The notes under the pieces: model-generated | Database searches by the model: none | What the model saw: only the letters and a program-made list of their open reading frames with translations | Told to the model about the DNA's origin: nothing | In this document: positions 30,701-37,376 of the stretch, in pieces | Position numbering within the stretch: position 1 is the stretch's first letter | How the letters are laid out: each line of letters starts with the position of its first letter | Translations under genes and position numbers: made by a program | DNA from: Algihabitans sp965233705 | Lineage (GTDB): Bacteria > Pseudomonadota > Alphaproteobacteria > Kiloniellales > DSM-21159 | Assembly (NCBI GenBank): GCA_965233705.1 | Contig: CBDDTF010000001.1 | Location: 620,001-684,000, forward strand | Reading direction: 5' to 3' | DNA: 64,000 nt

Positions 30701-31269
30701 GCAAGGCCGAGGCCGAGCAGACCCCGGGCCTGGAGGGCTTCGCTACGGCGGTCGCGCGCTACGCCCACAAGGTCATGGCCTACAAGGACGAGTACGAGGT
30801 GGCCCGGCTCTACGCCGACCCGGCCTTCAAGAAGAAGCTGCAGCGGCAGTTCGCCGGCGACTACAAGCTGCGCTTCCACTTGGCGCCGCCGCTGCTCTCG
30901 CCGCGCGACCCGGAGACCGGCGAGCTGGTCAAGCGCGAGTACGGCCCCTGGCTGCTGACGGCCTTCGGCCTGCTGGCCCGGCTCAAGGGGCTGCGCGGGA
31001 CCGCCTTCGACCTCTTCGGCTACACCGCCGAGCGCAAGGCCGAGCGCAAGCTGGTGGCCGACTACACGGCGCTGATCGAAGAGCTGAGCGCCGCGCTGAC
31101 GCCGGACACCCATGCCCTGGCCGTTGAGCTCGCCGAGATTCCCGACCAGATCCGCGGCTTCGGCCACATCAAGGAGCGCAACCTGGCCCAGGCGCGGGAG
31201 CGCTGGGACGCGCTGCTGGCGCAGTTCCGCAGTCCGGCCCCGCAACCGCGGCGCGCGGCGGCCGAATAG
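27724..31269 (+). CDS. Indolepyruvate ferredoxin oxidoreductase family protein, fused subunits
   Basis: 1181 residues. Oxidatively decarboxylates an aryl or branched 2-oxo acid to the acyl-CoA with ferredoxin. N-terminal pyrimidine-binding region (GTQALVRLPMMQR, FVSGYRGSPLGGLDQ), then the TPP-binding region (YFCSGCPHNTS near 436, GIGCHYMAQWMDR near 460), a 4Fe-4S segment CEGCGDCSVKSNC near 641, and the gamma domain GVGGTGVVTIGALLGMAAH near 738, ending in a DUF6537-type helical region. This is the long one-chain form found in proteobacteria. ATG at 27724 chosen; GGGAGG lies 12 nt upstream. No ferredoxin gene is adjacent. Confidence 0.93.
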   Translation: MPDASVKLDDKYTLDSGRIILTGTQALVRLPMMQRQRDAAQGLNTAAFVSGYRGSPLGGLDQQLWKARKYLAENHIQFQPGVNEDLAATAVWGSQQTGLFGDSKYDGVYAMWYGKGPGVDRSGDVFRHGNFAGSHPNGGVLLLAGDDHAAKSSTTAHQCEHAFMDTMIPVLNPAGVQEFLDLGLYGWALSRYSGCWVGFKTITETVDATASVYVDPNRIQIVTPDDFEMPPGGLNIRWPDPVLAAEERHHRFKLYAALAFARANKLDRVVRDSPKRRFGIITAGKAYLDTMQALEDLGIDEKMAADLGLAVYKVGMSWPLEPSGIRAFAQGLDEILIVEEKRAVIENQVKEQLYNWQAGQRPRIVGKFDRDYPDEPAGMQIPSYSEINPGLVAQALARLLERHEVLPEAQRERARFIARKDKAKAAGAKAPIERVPYFCSGCPHNTSTKLPEGSRALAGIGCHYMAQWMDRNTETFTQMGGEGVPWVGQAPFVTTEHVFANLGDGTYFHSGILAVRAAVAAGVNITYKILYNDAVAMTGGQPVDGPLDPAMITRQLYAEGVKKIVVVSDEPDKYPIGTEWAPGIEIEHRDHLERVQKDLRATPGVTALVYDQTCAAEKRRRRKRGLYPDPPKRVFINDAVCEGCGDCSVKSNCVSVVPQETEFGTKRKIDQSSCNKDFSCLKGFCPSFVTVHGAELRKGGGKAAETGPGSGHAATADWPALPEPELPALEQPYGILITGVGGTGVVTIGALLGMAAHIEGKGVSVLDMAGLAQKGGAVTSHVRLGRRPEDLHAVRISAGGADLLLGCDLVVASSADTLSKVSAGATRAIVNSHETVTGDFTRRSTTYSFPTQALVHTIQDAVGGEAADFIEANAIAEALMGDTIASNLFMLGYAWQKGLVPLSRESIAQAIELNGVAVDFNMQAFVWGRRAAADLKAVSEVALPEATPAELTTHEAAAPESLEALVARRADDLTGYQNAAYAQRYRDLVALARKAEAEQTPGLEGFATAVARYAHKVMAYKDEYEVARLYADPAFKKKLQRQFAGDYKLRFHLAPPLLSPRDPETGELVKREYGPWLLTAFGLLARLKGLRGTAFDLFGYTAERKAERKLVADYTALIEELSAALTPDTHALAVELAEIPDQIRGFGHIKERNLAQARERWDALLAQFRSPAPQPRRAAAE

Positions 31270-31520
31270 GGCGATGACGACAACCGCCCGGCCCCCGGCT
31301 GAGCGCGCCGGCTGAGCGCGCCGGCGTGCCGGGCGGTGTCGCCCCGCGCCGGCCGCGCTCGCCCGGTCAGCGGTCTCCCGCCGCCTCAATCCGGCATAGG
31401 GACCGGGGTTTCTCCTTATTGGCGCAGAAAGGAGGCGACTTTGCGCGTTGATGCGCGGCCGCCCGGCCGGCTAGTTTGGCGGCGATTCGACCCCGACAAC
31501 AGCGAAGGCAGCCCCGCGCC

Positions 31521-32123
31521 ATGACCAGCCTGACCACCACACGCAACGACGCCCCCCTCGCCCCCGCCCTCGCCTGGCTGCGCGGCGGCTCCTGGGCCCG
31601 GCGCGTCTTCCTGGTGCTGGCCGGCAGCCTGTTCCTCGCCGCCTGTTCCTGGATCGAGGTGCCGATGGTGCCGGTGCCGATGACCATGCAGACCTTCGGC
31701 ATTGTCCTGGTCGGCGCGCTCTTCGGCTGGCGCCTGGGCGGCGCCACGGTCCTGGCCTATCTCGCCGAGGGCGCCATCGGGCTGCCGGTGCTCGCCGGCG
31801 GCGCCGCCGGTCCGCAGCACTTCGTCGGCCCGACCGGCGGCTACCTGCTCGGCTTCGCCCTGGCCGCGGTGCTGGTCGGCTGGCTGGCCGAGCGCGGCCT
31901 GACCCGGCATCCGCTGACCGCCTTCGCCGCGATGTTGGCGGGCCATGCCGCGATCCTGACCCCGGGCGTGTCCTGGCTGGCGGTGCTGAGCGGACTGGGC
32001 TGGGAACAGGCGGCGGCGCTCGGCCTGACGCCCTTCCTGCTCGGCATGGTGCTGAAGTCCGCCTTCGCCGCGGCTTGTCTGCAGGCGGCCCAGCGCGGCG
32101 GCCGCAGCCGCGCGGCCCGCTAG
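31521..32123 (+). CDS. bioY: BioY biotin transporter S-component
   Basis: 200 residues, about six membrane helices. The VPVPMTMQTFGIVLVGALFG stretch near residue 53 and GPTGGYLLGF near 112 are BioY signatures. Binds biotin in the membrane, alone or with an ECF energising module (none here). ATG at 31521 with CGAAGGCAG before it. The stop codon directly precedes a mosaic palindromic element. Confidence 0.93.
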   Translation: MTSLTTTRNDAPLAPALAWLRGGSWARRVFLVLAGSLFLAACSWIEVPMVPVPMTMQTFGIVLVGALFGWRLGGATVLAYLAEGAIGLPVLAGGAAGPQHFVGPTGGYLLGFALAAVLVGWLAERGLTRHPLTAFAAMLAGHAAILTPGVSWLAVLSGLGWEQAAALGLTPFLLGMVLKSAFAAACLQAAQRGGRSRAAR

Positions 32124-32213
32124 CGTGAGGGTCCCGACCGTGTGGACCCACTTTGGTGGCTCCGCCGGTCGGGTCGAAACCGCCCTCAAGCAGAGGCTGA
32201 GAGCGATGCCCTG
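32121..32213. repeat. Mosaic palindromic element, copy 4 (diverged)
   Basis: Begins at the bioY TAG. Inner arms GGTCCCGACCG / CGGTCGGGTC, then AAACCGCCCTCAAG (module A right end) and CTGAGAGCGATGCCC (module B left end). It lies between two genes in the same direction, bioY and DUF1284, and is more degenerate than other copies. Confidence 0.6.
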
Positions 32214-32237
32214 GGGCGCGCCGCCGCCGGCCGAGCC

Positions 32238-32678
32238 ATGACCGTCGCGCTGCGCGCCCACCATCTGCTCTGTCTGCTGACCTACGTCGGCAAGGGCTAC
32301 ACGCCGGCCTTCACCGCCAACTTCGACCGCATCGCCGCGCGTCTCTCGGCCGGCGAGGCGGCGGAGTTGGTCGCCGGGCCCGACGCGATCTGCGCGCCGC
32401 TCTGCGCGGCCGGGACGGCGGTCGAGGCCAACGACGAGCCGCACTGCCGCCGCGCCAGCGCGGCCCGGCGCGACGCCCTGGCGCTGGAGGCGGTTCGCGC
32501 GCTGCTCGGCCAGCCGCTGGCCCTCGGCAGCCGCCTCACCCTGACGCCATCCCTGCAGACGCGGCTGCGCGCCGCCTTCGCCGACGGCCGCCTGCGCGCC
32601 GCCTGCAGCGGCTGCGAATGGCATGCGCTCTGCAGCGCGGTGGCGGCCGAGGGCTATCGCGGCGCCAAGCTCCGGTAG
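32238..32678 (+). CDS. DUF1284 domain protein
   Basis: 146 residues. LRAHHLLCLLTYVGKGYTPAF at the N-terminus is the DUF1284 signature. It carries cysteines in ICAPLCAAG, PHCRRAS and ACSGCEWHALC, arranged like a metal or iron-sulfur site. Function is unknown. ATG at 32238 chosen because the conserved block starts there. It lies about 115 bp after bioY; convergent with DUF1244. Confidence 0.87.
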   Translation: MTVALRAHHLLCLLTYVGKGYTPAFTANFDRIAARLSAGEAAELVAGPDAICAPLCAAGTAVEANDEPHCRRASAARRDALALEAVRALLGQPLALGSRLTLTPSLQTRLRAAFADGRLRAACSGCEWHALCSAVAAEGYRGAKLR

Positions 32679-32695
32679 CGCCGCGCGACGGCGCC

Positions 32696-32992
32696 TCAGT
32701 GGCCGGGGTTGTTGGCGGCGAAGGCCTTCTTCTGCTCCTCGCTCGCCTCGGCCTGGTGCTTGGCGCGCCACTCGTCGTAGGGCATGCCGTAGACGATCTC
32801 GCGCGCCTCCTCCTTGCTCATCTCCAGGCCCCGCGCGGTCGCCGCCTCCTGATACCAGCGCGACAGGCAGTTGCGGCAGAAGCCCGAGAGATTCATCAGG
32901 TCGATGTTCTGCACGTCGGTGCGCTGGCGCAGGTGATCGCGCAGCGCGCGGAAGGCGGCGGCCTCCAGTTCGGTGCGGGTCTTCTCGTCCAT
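32696..32992 (-). CDS. DUF1244 domain protein
   Basis: 98 residues. LRQRTDVQNIDLMNLSGFCRNCLSRWY is the DUF1244 core, with paired cysteines FCRNC and conserved W-Y; then EEAREIVYGMPYDEWKxxHQ-type C-terminus. Function unknown; common in proteobacteria. ATG at 32992 with a very good AGGAGG 5 nt upstream. It follows the YbdK-type ligase gene after 88 bp. Confidence 0.92.
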   Translation of the reverse strand: MDEKTRTELEAAAFRALRDHLRQRTDVQNIDLMNLSGFCRNCLSRWYQEAATARGLEMSKEEAREIVYGMPYDEWRAKHQAEASEEQKKAFAANNPGH

Positions 32993-33080
32993 CCGGTCCT
33001 CCTGTTCTCCACTCGGCTCTGGGCTGCGGGGCGGTCGGCGCGGCCCCGTAGGAGCACGACCGGCTCTCGCCCCTGGCCGC

Positions 33081-34235
33081 TTATGTGTGTTCGGCGTCGA
33101 GACCTGCAACGGTCTCCGAGATCAGCCAGTCGACCACGCGGTCCAGCGCCTTGCCGTGCTCCAGCCCCTGGTCGAGCGCGTCCTGATAGACTTCGATCTG
33201 GCGGTCGGCGCTGGTGCCGCGGCGGGCGATCTCGCGCGCCGCCTCGCAGAGGTCCAGGCAATCGAGCGCCAGCGCATCCTCGCGCGTTAGGTCCAAGACC
33301 TCCTCAAGCAGGTCGGCGTAGGGCACCAGCGTGCCGCGGCCGAAGTCCACCAGCCCCTCGCCCATGCCGTAGCGCATGGCGCGCCAGCGGTTCTCGCCGA
33401 TCAGCATGTTGGCATAGCGCCGCCAGCGCTGGTTGGTCCGCTTGAGCCGCCACAGCAGGCGCAGCAGGCAAAGATAGATCGCCGCGATCGCCAGGCCGTC
33501 GTCGAGCCGCGTGCAGATGTCGGGAATGCGCAGCTCGAGGGTGGGAAAGCGCGACGAGGGGCGCACGTCCCACCAGAGCTTGGAGCCGTCCTCGATCAGT
33601 CCGGCGTCGATCAGCACCTGCAGGTGGCGCTGGTACTCGCCCCAGGAATCGAAATGCTCGGGCAGGCCGGTGCGCGGCAGCTCGTCGAACACCGCCATGC
33701 GGTAGGACTTCAGGCCGGTGTTGCGTCCGCGCCAGAAGGGCGAGGAGGTGGAGAGTGCCAGCAGGTGCGGCGTGAAGTAGGCGATCTGGCCGAGCAGGTC
33801 GATGCGCAGGTTGTCGTCGTCCAGCCCGACGTGCACGTGCATGCCGGAGATCACCAGGCGCCGCGCCGGCCCCTGGATGTCGCGGGCGAGGAGGTTGTAG
33901 CGCTCCTTGTCGGTGTGCTTCTGCCGGTCCCAGTCGGCCTTCGGATGGGTCGAGGCGGCGATCAGCGCCAGGCCGTGGGCGCGCGCCACCTCGGCCACCT
34001 GGCGGCGGAGCTGGCGCAGCTCGACCGCGGCCTCGCGCACCGTGGCGCACTTGCTGGTGCCGACCTCGACCTGGGACTGCAGGAACTCCGGCATGACCCG
34101 GGCGCCGAGCAGCTCCTCCAGGGCGCCCATCAGCCCGGCCGGCGGCTCGATCACCAGGTCGCGGCTGCCCGGATCGACCAGCAGGTACTCCTCTTCGATA
34201 CCGACGGTGAAGGAGGGCTCGACCTGATGGCTCAT
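33081..34235 (-). CDS. Carboxylate-amine ligase, YbdK / glutamate-cysteine ligase type 2
   Basis: 384 residues. FTVGIEEEYLLVDP at the N-terminus, QSQVEVGTSKC near 53, HPKADWDRQKHTDKERY near 96, SGMHVHVG near 130 and WWDVRPSSRFPTLELRIPD near 222 are GCS2 family motifs. E. coli YbdK is a weak gamma-glutamyl-cysteine ligase with unclear role. It is 15 bp downstream of an N-formylglutamate amidohydrolase gene, a common pairing that suggests a shared glutamate- or peptide-related job. Confidence 0.92.
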   Translation of the reverse strand: MSHQVEPSFTVGIEEEYLLVDPGSRDLVIEPPAGLMGALEELLGARVMPEFLQSQVEVGTSKCATVREAAVELRQLRRQVAEVARAHGLALIAASTHPKADWDRQKHTDKERYNLLARDIQGPARRLVISGMHVHVGLDDDNLRIDLLGQIAYFTPHLLALSTSSPFWRGRNTGLKSYRMAVFDELPRTGLPEHFDSWGEYQRHLQVLIDAGLIEDGSKLWWDVRPSSRFPTLELRIPDICTRLDDGLAIAAIYLCLLRLLWRLKRTNQRWRRYANMLIGENRWRAMRYGMGEGLVDFGRGTLVPYADLLEEVLDLTREDALALDCLDLCEAAREIARRGTSADRQIEVYQDALDQGLEHGKALDRVVDWLISETVAGLDAEHT

Positions 34236-34250
34236 GGGCGCGTCCCGGCC

Positions 34251-35063
34251 TCAGCCCGTCGCCGCGAAGGTCGCCGGGTCGGCCAGCAGCGGGCGCAGCA
34301 CCTCGGCCAGCAGGCGCGCCCAGCGCTCGGCCCCGGCCGCCGTGTCGATCAGATCCTGGCGCAGCTCGATCAGCACATGCGGCAGGCCGCGGCGATCGCC
34401 ATGCACATGCAGGCTGTAGTCCTCCACCGAGCGGCCGGAATAGGGCTCGTTGTCGCCGGTCGGGATGCCGCGGGCGCGGAAGGCCTCGACCAGCGGACGG
34501 GGCAGGCGCGGGTCGCGGTCCCAGAGAATGCCGACCTCCATCCAGCGCTCCTCGCCGGCGATCACCGGCGTGAAGGAATGCAGGAAGACCAGCGCCGGCG
34601 GCCGCCCCGTGGCGAGCTTGGCCTCGATCAGGCGCGCGCAGGCGGCATGGTAGGGGGCGAAGAGCTGTTCGCGGCGCGCGCGCCGCTCGGCATCGCTCAG
34701 GTGGCGGTTGCCCGGCACCTCGGTGCCGTCGCTGATCGGCGGGATCGAGCTGGCCACCTCGACCCGGCGGTTGGCGTCGATCACCAGTCGGGAGAAGCCG
34801 GAGAGCACCGCGGTGGCGTCCAGCAGGCCGGACAGCCGCCGGGTGACCTCGGCCGCGCCGATGTCCCAGGCGATGTGCCGCGCCAGGTCCGCGCGGTCGA
34901 GGCCGAGCTGCCCGAGCGCACGCGGCACGCGGTTGCTGGCGTGGTCGCAGGTGATCACCAGCGGCGCGGCGCCGCCGGGATTGACGACCTCGAAGGGAGG
35001 CGGCTCGTCGCGGGCCAGCAGATGCCGGTCGCCTCGGCCGCGCGGGGGGTCTCCGTCGAGCAT
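34251..35063 (-). CDS. N-formylglutamate amidohydrolase family protein
   Basis: 270 residues. ITCDHASNRVPRALGQLGL near residue 38 and HIAWDIGA near 65 carry the family's metal-binding Asp/His; LVIDANRR near 92, FLHSFTPVIAGEERWMEVGILW near 155 and IELRQDLIDTAAG near 235 follow. True HutG acts in histidine breakdown, but no hut genes are near; the gene next to YbdK is more likely a paralogue. It appears to lead an operon with the ligase and perhaps DUF1244. Confidence 0.9.
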   Translation of the reverse strand: MLDGDPPRGRGDRHLLARDEPPPFEVVNPGGAAPLVITCDHASNRVPRALGQLGLDRADLARHIAWDIGAAEVTRRLSGLLDATAVLSGFSRLVIDANRRVEVASSIPPISDGTEVPGNRHLSDAERRARREQLFAPYHAACARLIEAKLATGRPPALVFLHSFTPVIAGEERWMEVGILWDRDPRLPRPLVEAFRARGIPTGDNEPYSGRSVEDYSLHVHGDRRGLPHVLIELRQDLIDTAAGAERWARLLAEVLRPLLADPATFAATG

Positions 35064-35076
35064 GGCGCCGGACTAT

Positions 35077-35153
35077 AGAGCGGATTGCCGTCGAGTGGAA
35101 CCGCTGCGTCGCCCCACCCGCCGGACAAAAATCACTCTAAATCATAAAGTTAG
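35077..35153. repeat. Mosaic palindromic element, copy 5 (diverged)
   Basis: TAGAGCGGATTGCCGTCGAG then GTGGAACCGCTGCGT (module A interior) and the right end ACAAAAATCACTCTAAATCATAAAGTTAGA. The CTAAATCATAAAGTTAG linker matches the linkers at 13331 and 53778. It lies upstream of the N-formylglutamate amidohydrolase start, so here it sits at a gene 5' end. Confidence 0.6.
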
Positions 35154-35291
35154 ACCGCCACGCCCCGCCCTGGCGAAGCGCCGGCGCGGGGCACGCGGGT
35201 CGCGCATCACGCCGGCGGCCCGCCCCGCGCGGCAAGGAGGTGCGGCGCGGTTCACGCCCCGACGCGCGCCGCGCCTCGCTCCCCGCAGCCG

Positions 35292-35483
35292 CTATTCGCT
35301 GTAGGTGGCGCTTGGCCGGAAGGAGATCGCGACCAGCATCGCAAGCACCAGCGGCGTGGCCACCAGCGCCGCGAAAAAAGGCACCTTCACGCCGTAGACG
35401 AAGGTCAGCAGGACCACCAGAAGGGCGAGATTGAGCGCCCCGAAGAAAAGATTGAGCGTCCGGGTGTCCCGCGCGGAGACCAT
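35292..35483 (-). CDS. Small membrane protein, unknown
   Basis: 63 residues with two hydrophobic helices (LFFGALNLALLVVLLTFVYG and FFAALVATPLVLAMLVAISF) joined by KVPF. Start at MVSARDT with GAGG 9 nt upstream; an ATG five codons earlier is possible. It is 28 bp downstream of the copper chaperone gene and probably in its operon. No family recognised. Confidence 0.65.
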   Translation of the reverse strand: MVSARDTRTLNLFFGALNLALLVVLLTFVYGVKVPFFAALVATPLVLAMLVAISFRPSATYSE

Positions 35484-35511
35484 CGCTTGCGTCCTCATTG
35501 CCGTGGTTGGG

Positions 35512-36027
35512 TTACTGCCGCGCTTGGGGACCGGGCGCGCCGACCGGGTAGATCTCCACCGGCACGCTGAGCTCGCCAAGATCGGCGAAGCTGAGCGTCA
35601 CCTCGAAGGTCTCGCCCTCCTGCAGCGGCGCACTCAGCCCCATCATCATGATATGGAAGCCTCCGGGCTCGAGGGCCGTGGCGCCGTTGCCCGAAACGGC
35701 GATCTCCGGCACCTGGCGCATGCGCATGACCCCGTCTTCCATCTTGTGGGTGTGCAGCTCGCAGGCCTCGGCGACCGCGGTGGTGCAACCGACCAGGCGC
35801 TGGGTCGCCGCGTCGGCATTCTCCAGGGTCATGAAGGCGACGCCGGCCTTGGCCATGCCGGCCGAGGCGCGCGACCAGGGTGCGGCGACGCTGATCGGCC
35901 CGAGGCTGGCGGCCGGCTCGGCGGCGCCGGCCGGCGTCGCAGCCGGCAGGGCCGCGCCAACAAGGGCCAGGGCGGCGACCAGCCCGACGGCAGCACGGCG
36001 ATGAAAGGGGGCAGCGGAGGTAGTCAT
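35512..36027 (-). CDS. Periplasmic copper chaperone PCu(A)C
   Basis: 171 residues with a signal peptide (cleavage near residue 36). Mature domain: ISVAAPWSRAS, then the copper-binding motif with H-x-H-x-M in ELHTHKMEDGVMRMRQV and the distal GGFHIMMMGL. Delivers Cu(I) to cytochrome oxidase CuA sites in the periplasm. Good GAGGACAG ahead of the ATG. It is paired with a small downstream membrane protein; the usual Sco partner is not adjacent. Confidence 0.93.
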   Translation of the reverse strand: MTTSAAPFHRRAAVGLVAALALVGAALPAATPAGAAEPAASLGPISVAAPWSRASAGMAKAGVAFMTLENADAATQRLVGCTTAVAEACELHTHKMEDGVMRMRQVPEIAVSGNGATALEPGGFHIMMMGLSAPLQEGETFEVTLSFADLGELSVPVEIYPVGAPGPQARQ

Positions 36028-36112
36028 TCTGTCCTCTTCTTGGCATGGTTCCCGCGCTGGAATGTAAGCGGGCCTATGGCCTGGGTCGCTGCGTCATGCC
36101 GTCGCGAAGCGC

Positions 36113-36121
36113 TTATCCACA
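36113..36121 (+). promoter_or_regulatory. DnaA box
   Basis: TTATCCACA, an exact consensus DnaA box, in the divergent gap between the copper chaperone and gapR (180 bp before gapR). No second box or AT-rich unwinding region was seen, so it is not an origin; it may tie gapR expression to DnaA. Confidence 0.5.
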
Positions 36122-36293
36122 GCCCCGCGCCGGTGCGGTGCGCGCTCGCCCGTTGAGGCGGTGCGCGCGCGCCGCTAAGGTCCGGCCCCTTCCTCCCTGC
36201 GACGGGACCGTCGCAGGACCTTCTCCGCTGCGGCGGTACCGCGCCGCAGCCCGTGTCGCGGCCCTTCTGAGAGTTTAGGGAGACGAGCAAGTC

Positions 36294-36542
36294 ATGAGCG
36301 ATGTCGGTGGCGTGGCGGTGGACCGCCTGAAGTCCTACATCGAGCGGATCGAGCGCCTCGAGGAGGAGCGCACGGCCCTGGGGGCCGACGTCCGAGAGGT
36401 CTACGCCGAGGCCAAGAGCGCCGGCTTCGACACCAAGATCATGCGGCAGGTGATCAAGCTGCGGAAGATGGACCAAGCCGACCGGCAGGAGCAGGAGCAC
36501 CTGCTGGAGCTCTACAAGCGCGCGCTCGGCATCGAAGAATAG
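36294..36542 (+). CDS. gapR: GapR-like nucleoid protein (DUF2312/UPF0335)
   Basis: 82 residues. VDRLKSYIERIERLEEERTALGADVREVYAEAKSAGFDTKIMRQVIKLRK matches DUF2312 closely. Caulobacter GapR binds overtwisted AT-rich DNA ahead of replication and transcription and is needed for growth. Long coiled-coil helix pair, no other domain. ATG at 36294 is preceded by AGGGAGACG. Single gene, divergent from the copper chaperone. Confidence 0.93.
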   Translation: MSDVGGVAVDRLKSYIERIERLEEERTALGADVREVYAEAKSAGFDTKIMRQVIKLRKMDQADRQEQEHLLELYKRALGIEE

Positions 36543-36865
36543 AACCGCCGACGCCGAAAGTCTCCGTCACGATGACTGGGCGCATTTACTCGGCGCATTT
36601 TGCAGCGCAACATGCTTTCGAAGCCGTGGATTGAGGCTGACACCAGAGGGTAATTGCAATTCCCCCCACCTTGCGCCATTCTGTCGCCACCTTCCTGGAA
36701 TCGCCGCATACCTTCGTCGCTCTGCGCTAGCGCAGATCGGGGGATGATCCTTGGCGATTTCCGGCGCGGGCGCGGCCGCGACCGGCAGCCCTGCACGAGG
36801 GGCGCGCCCAGCGGCGCCCGGGCGACGTTGCGGTGCGCGGATGACAGTCATGGGGGAAGATGCCG
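36543..36865. other. 323-bp intergenic region, gapR to uspA
   Basis: No gene. It holds a direct repeat GCGCATTT at 36580 and 36593, an AT-richer patch around 36640-36660, and a perfect 16-bp palindrome at 36721-36736. The promoter for uspA-BCCT should lie here. Confidence 0.5.
36721..36736. promoter_or_regulatory. Perfect 16-bp palindrome upstream of uspA
   Basis: TCTGCGCTAGCGCAGA, uninterrupted dyad 130 bp before uspA. Suitable for a dimeric regulator; no matching known operator recognised. Confidence 0.4.
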
Positions 36866-37279
36866 ATGTACAAGAAGATCATGGTCCCCGTCGATTTGGC
36901 GCATGTCGATAAGATCGAAAAGGCGCTTGAGACGGCCGCCGACCTCGCCAGGCACTACAAGATCCCGATCTGCTACGTCGGCGTGACCGCGTCGACGCCG
37001 GACTCCGTCGCGCACAACCCGGAAGAGTACGCCGCAAAGCTGACGGCCTTCGGCAAGCGGATGGCCGACGCGGGCGGGTTCGAGGCGGACACCAAGTCCT
37101 ACCTCAGTCACGATCCCACGCGCGAGCTCTACAAGATCCTGACCGAGGCGGCCGACGAGATCGGCGCCGACCTCGTCGTCATGGCGTCGCACGTGCCCGG
37201 CCTGCCCGAGCACATCTTCACCTCGAATGCCGGCTACGTGGCTTCGCACGCCGACGTCTCGGTCTTCGTAATCCGCTGA
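36866..37279 (+). CDS. Universal stress protein, UspA family
   Basis: 137 residues from the second ATG (36866), which has GGGGGA 8 nt upstream; the first ATG is at 36860. MYKKIMVPVDLAH at the N-terminus, then ADEIGADLVVMASHVPGLPEHIFTSNAGYVASHADVSVFVIR. The ATP-binding G-x2-G-x9-G-S/T motif is altered (SHVPGLPEHIFTSNAGY), so nucleotide binding is uncertain. It stands 97 bp before a BCCT transporter, as some osmolyte carriers have UspA-type regulators. Confidence 0.9.
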   Translation: MYKKIMVPVDLAHVDKIEKALETAADLARHYKIPICYVGVTASTPDSVAHNPEEYAAKLTAFGKRMADAGGFEADTKSYLSHDPTRELYKILTEAADEIGADLVVMASHVPGLPEHIFTSNAGYVASHADVSVFVIR

Positions 37280-37376
37280 CGCCGGCCGCCGCCGGCCCCG
37301 GGGCGCGCGCAAACGGGCACCGGGAAGCCGCGCGAGGGGAGCTCCAACGGGGGAATTCCAACGGGGGAAACTCGAG

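Noticed and set aside
27532..31389. Very long open frame of 1285 codons antisense to the ferredoxin oxidoreductase
   Set aside because: Shadow frame from third-position GC bias: no recognisable domain, while the plus strand carries a complete family protein with cofactor motifs.
36028..36293. Replication origin near gapR
   Set aside because: Only one DnaA box, no AT-rich unwinding region, and no dnaA, hemE or parAB genes near.
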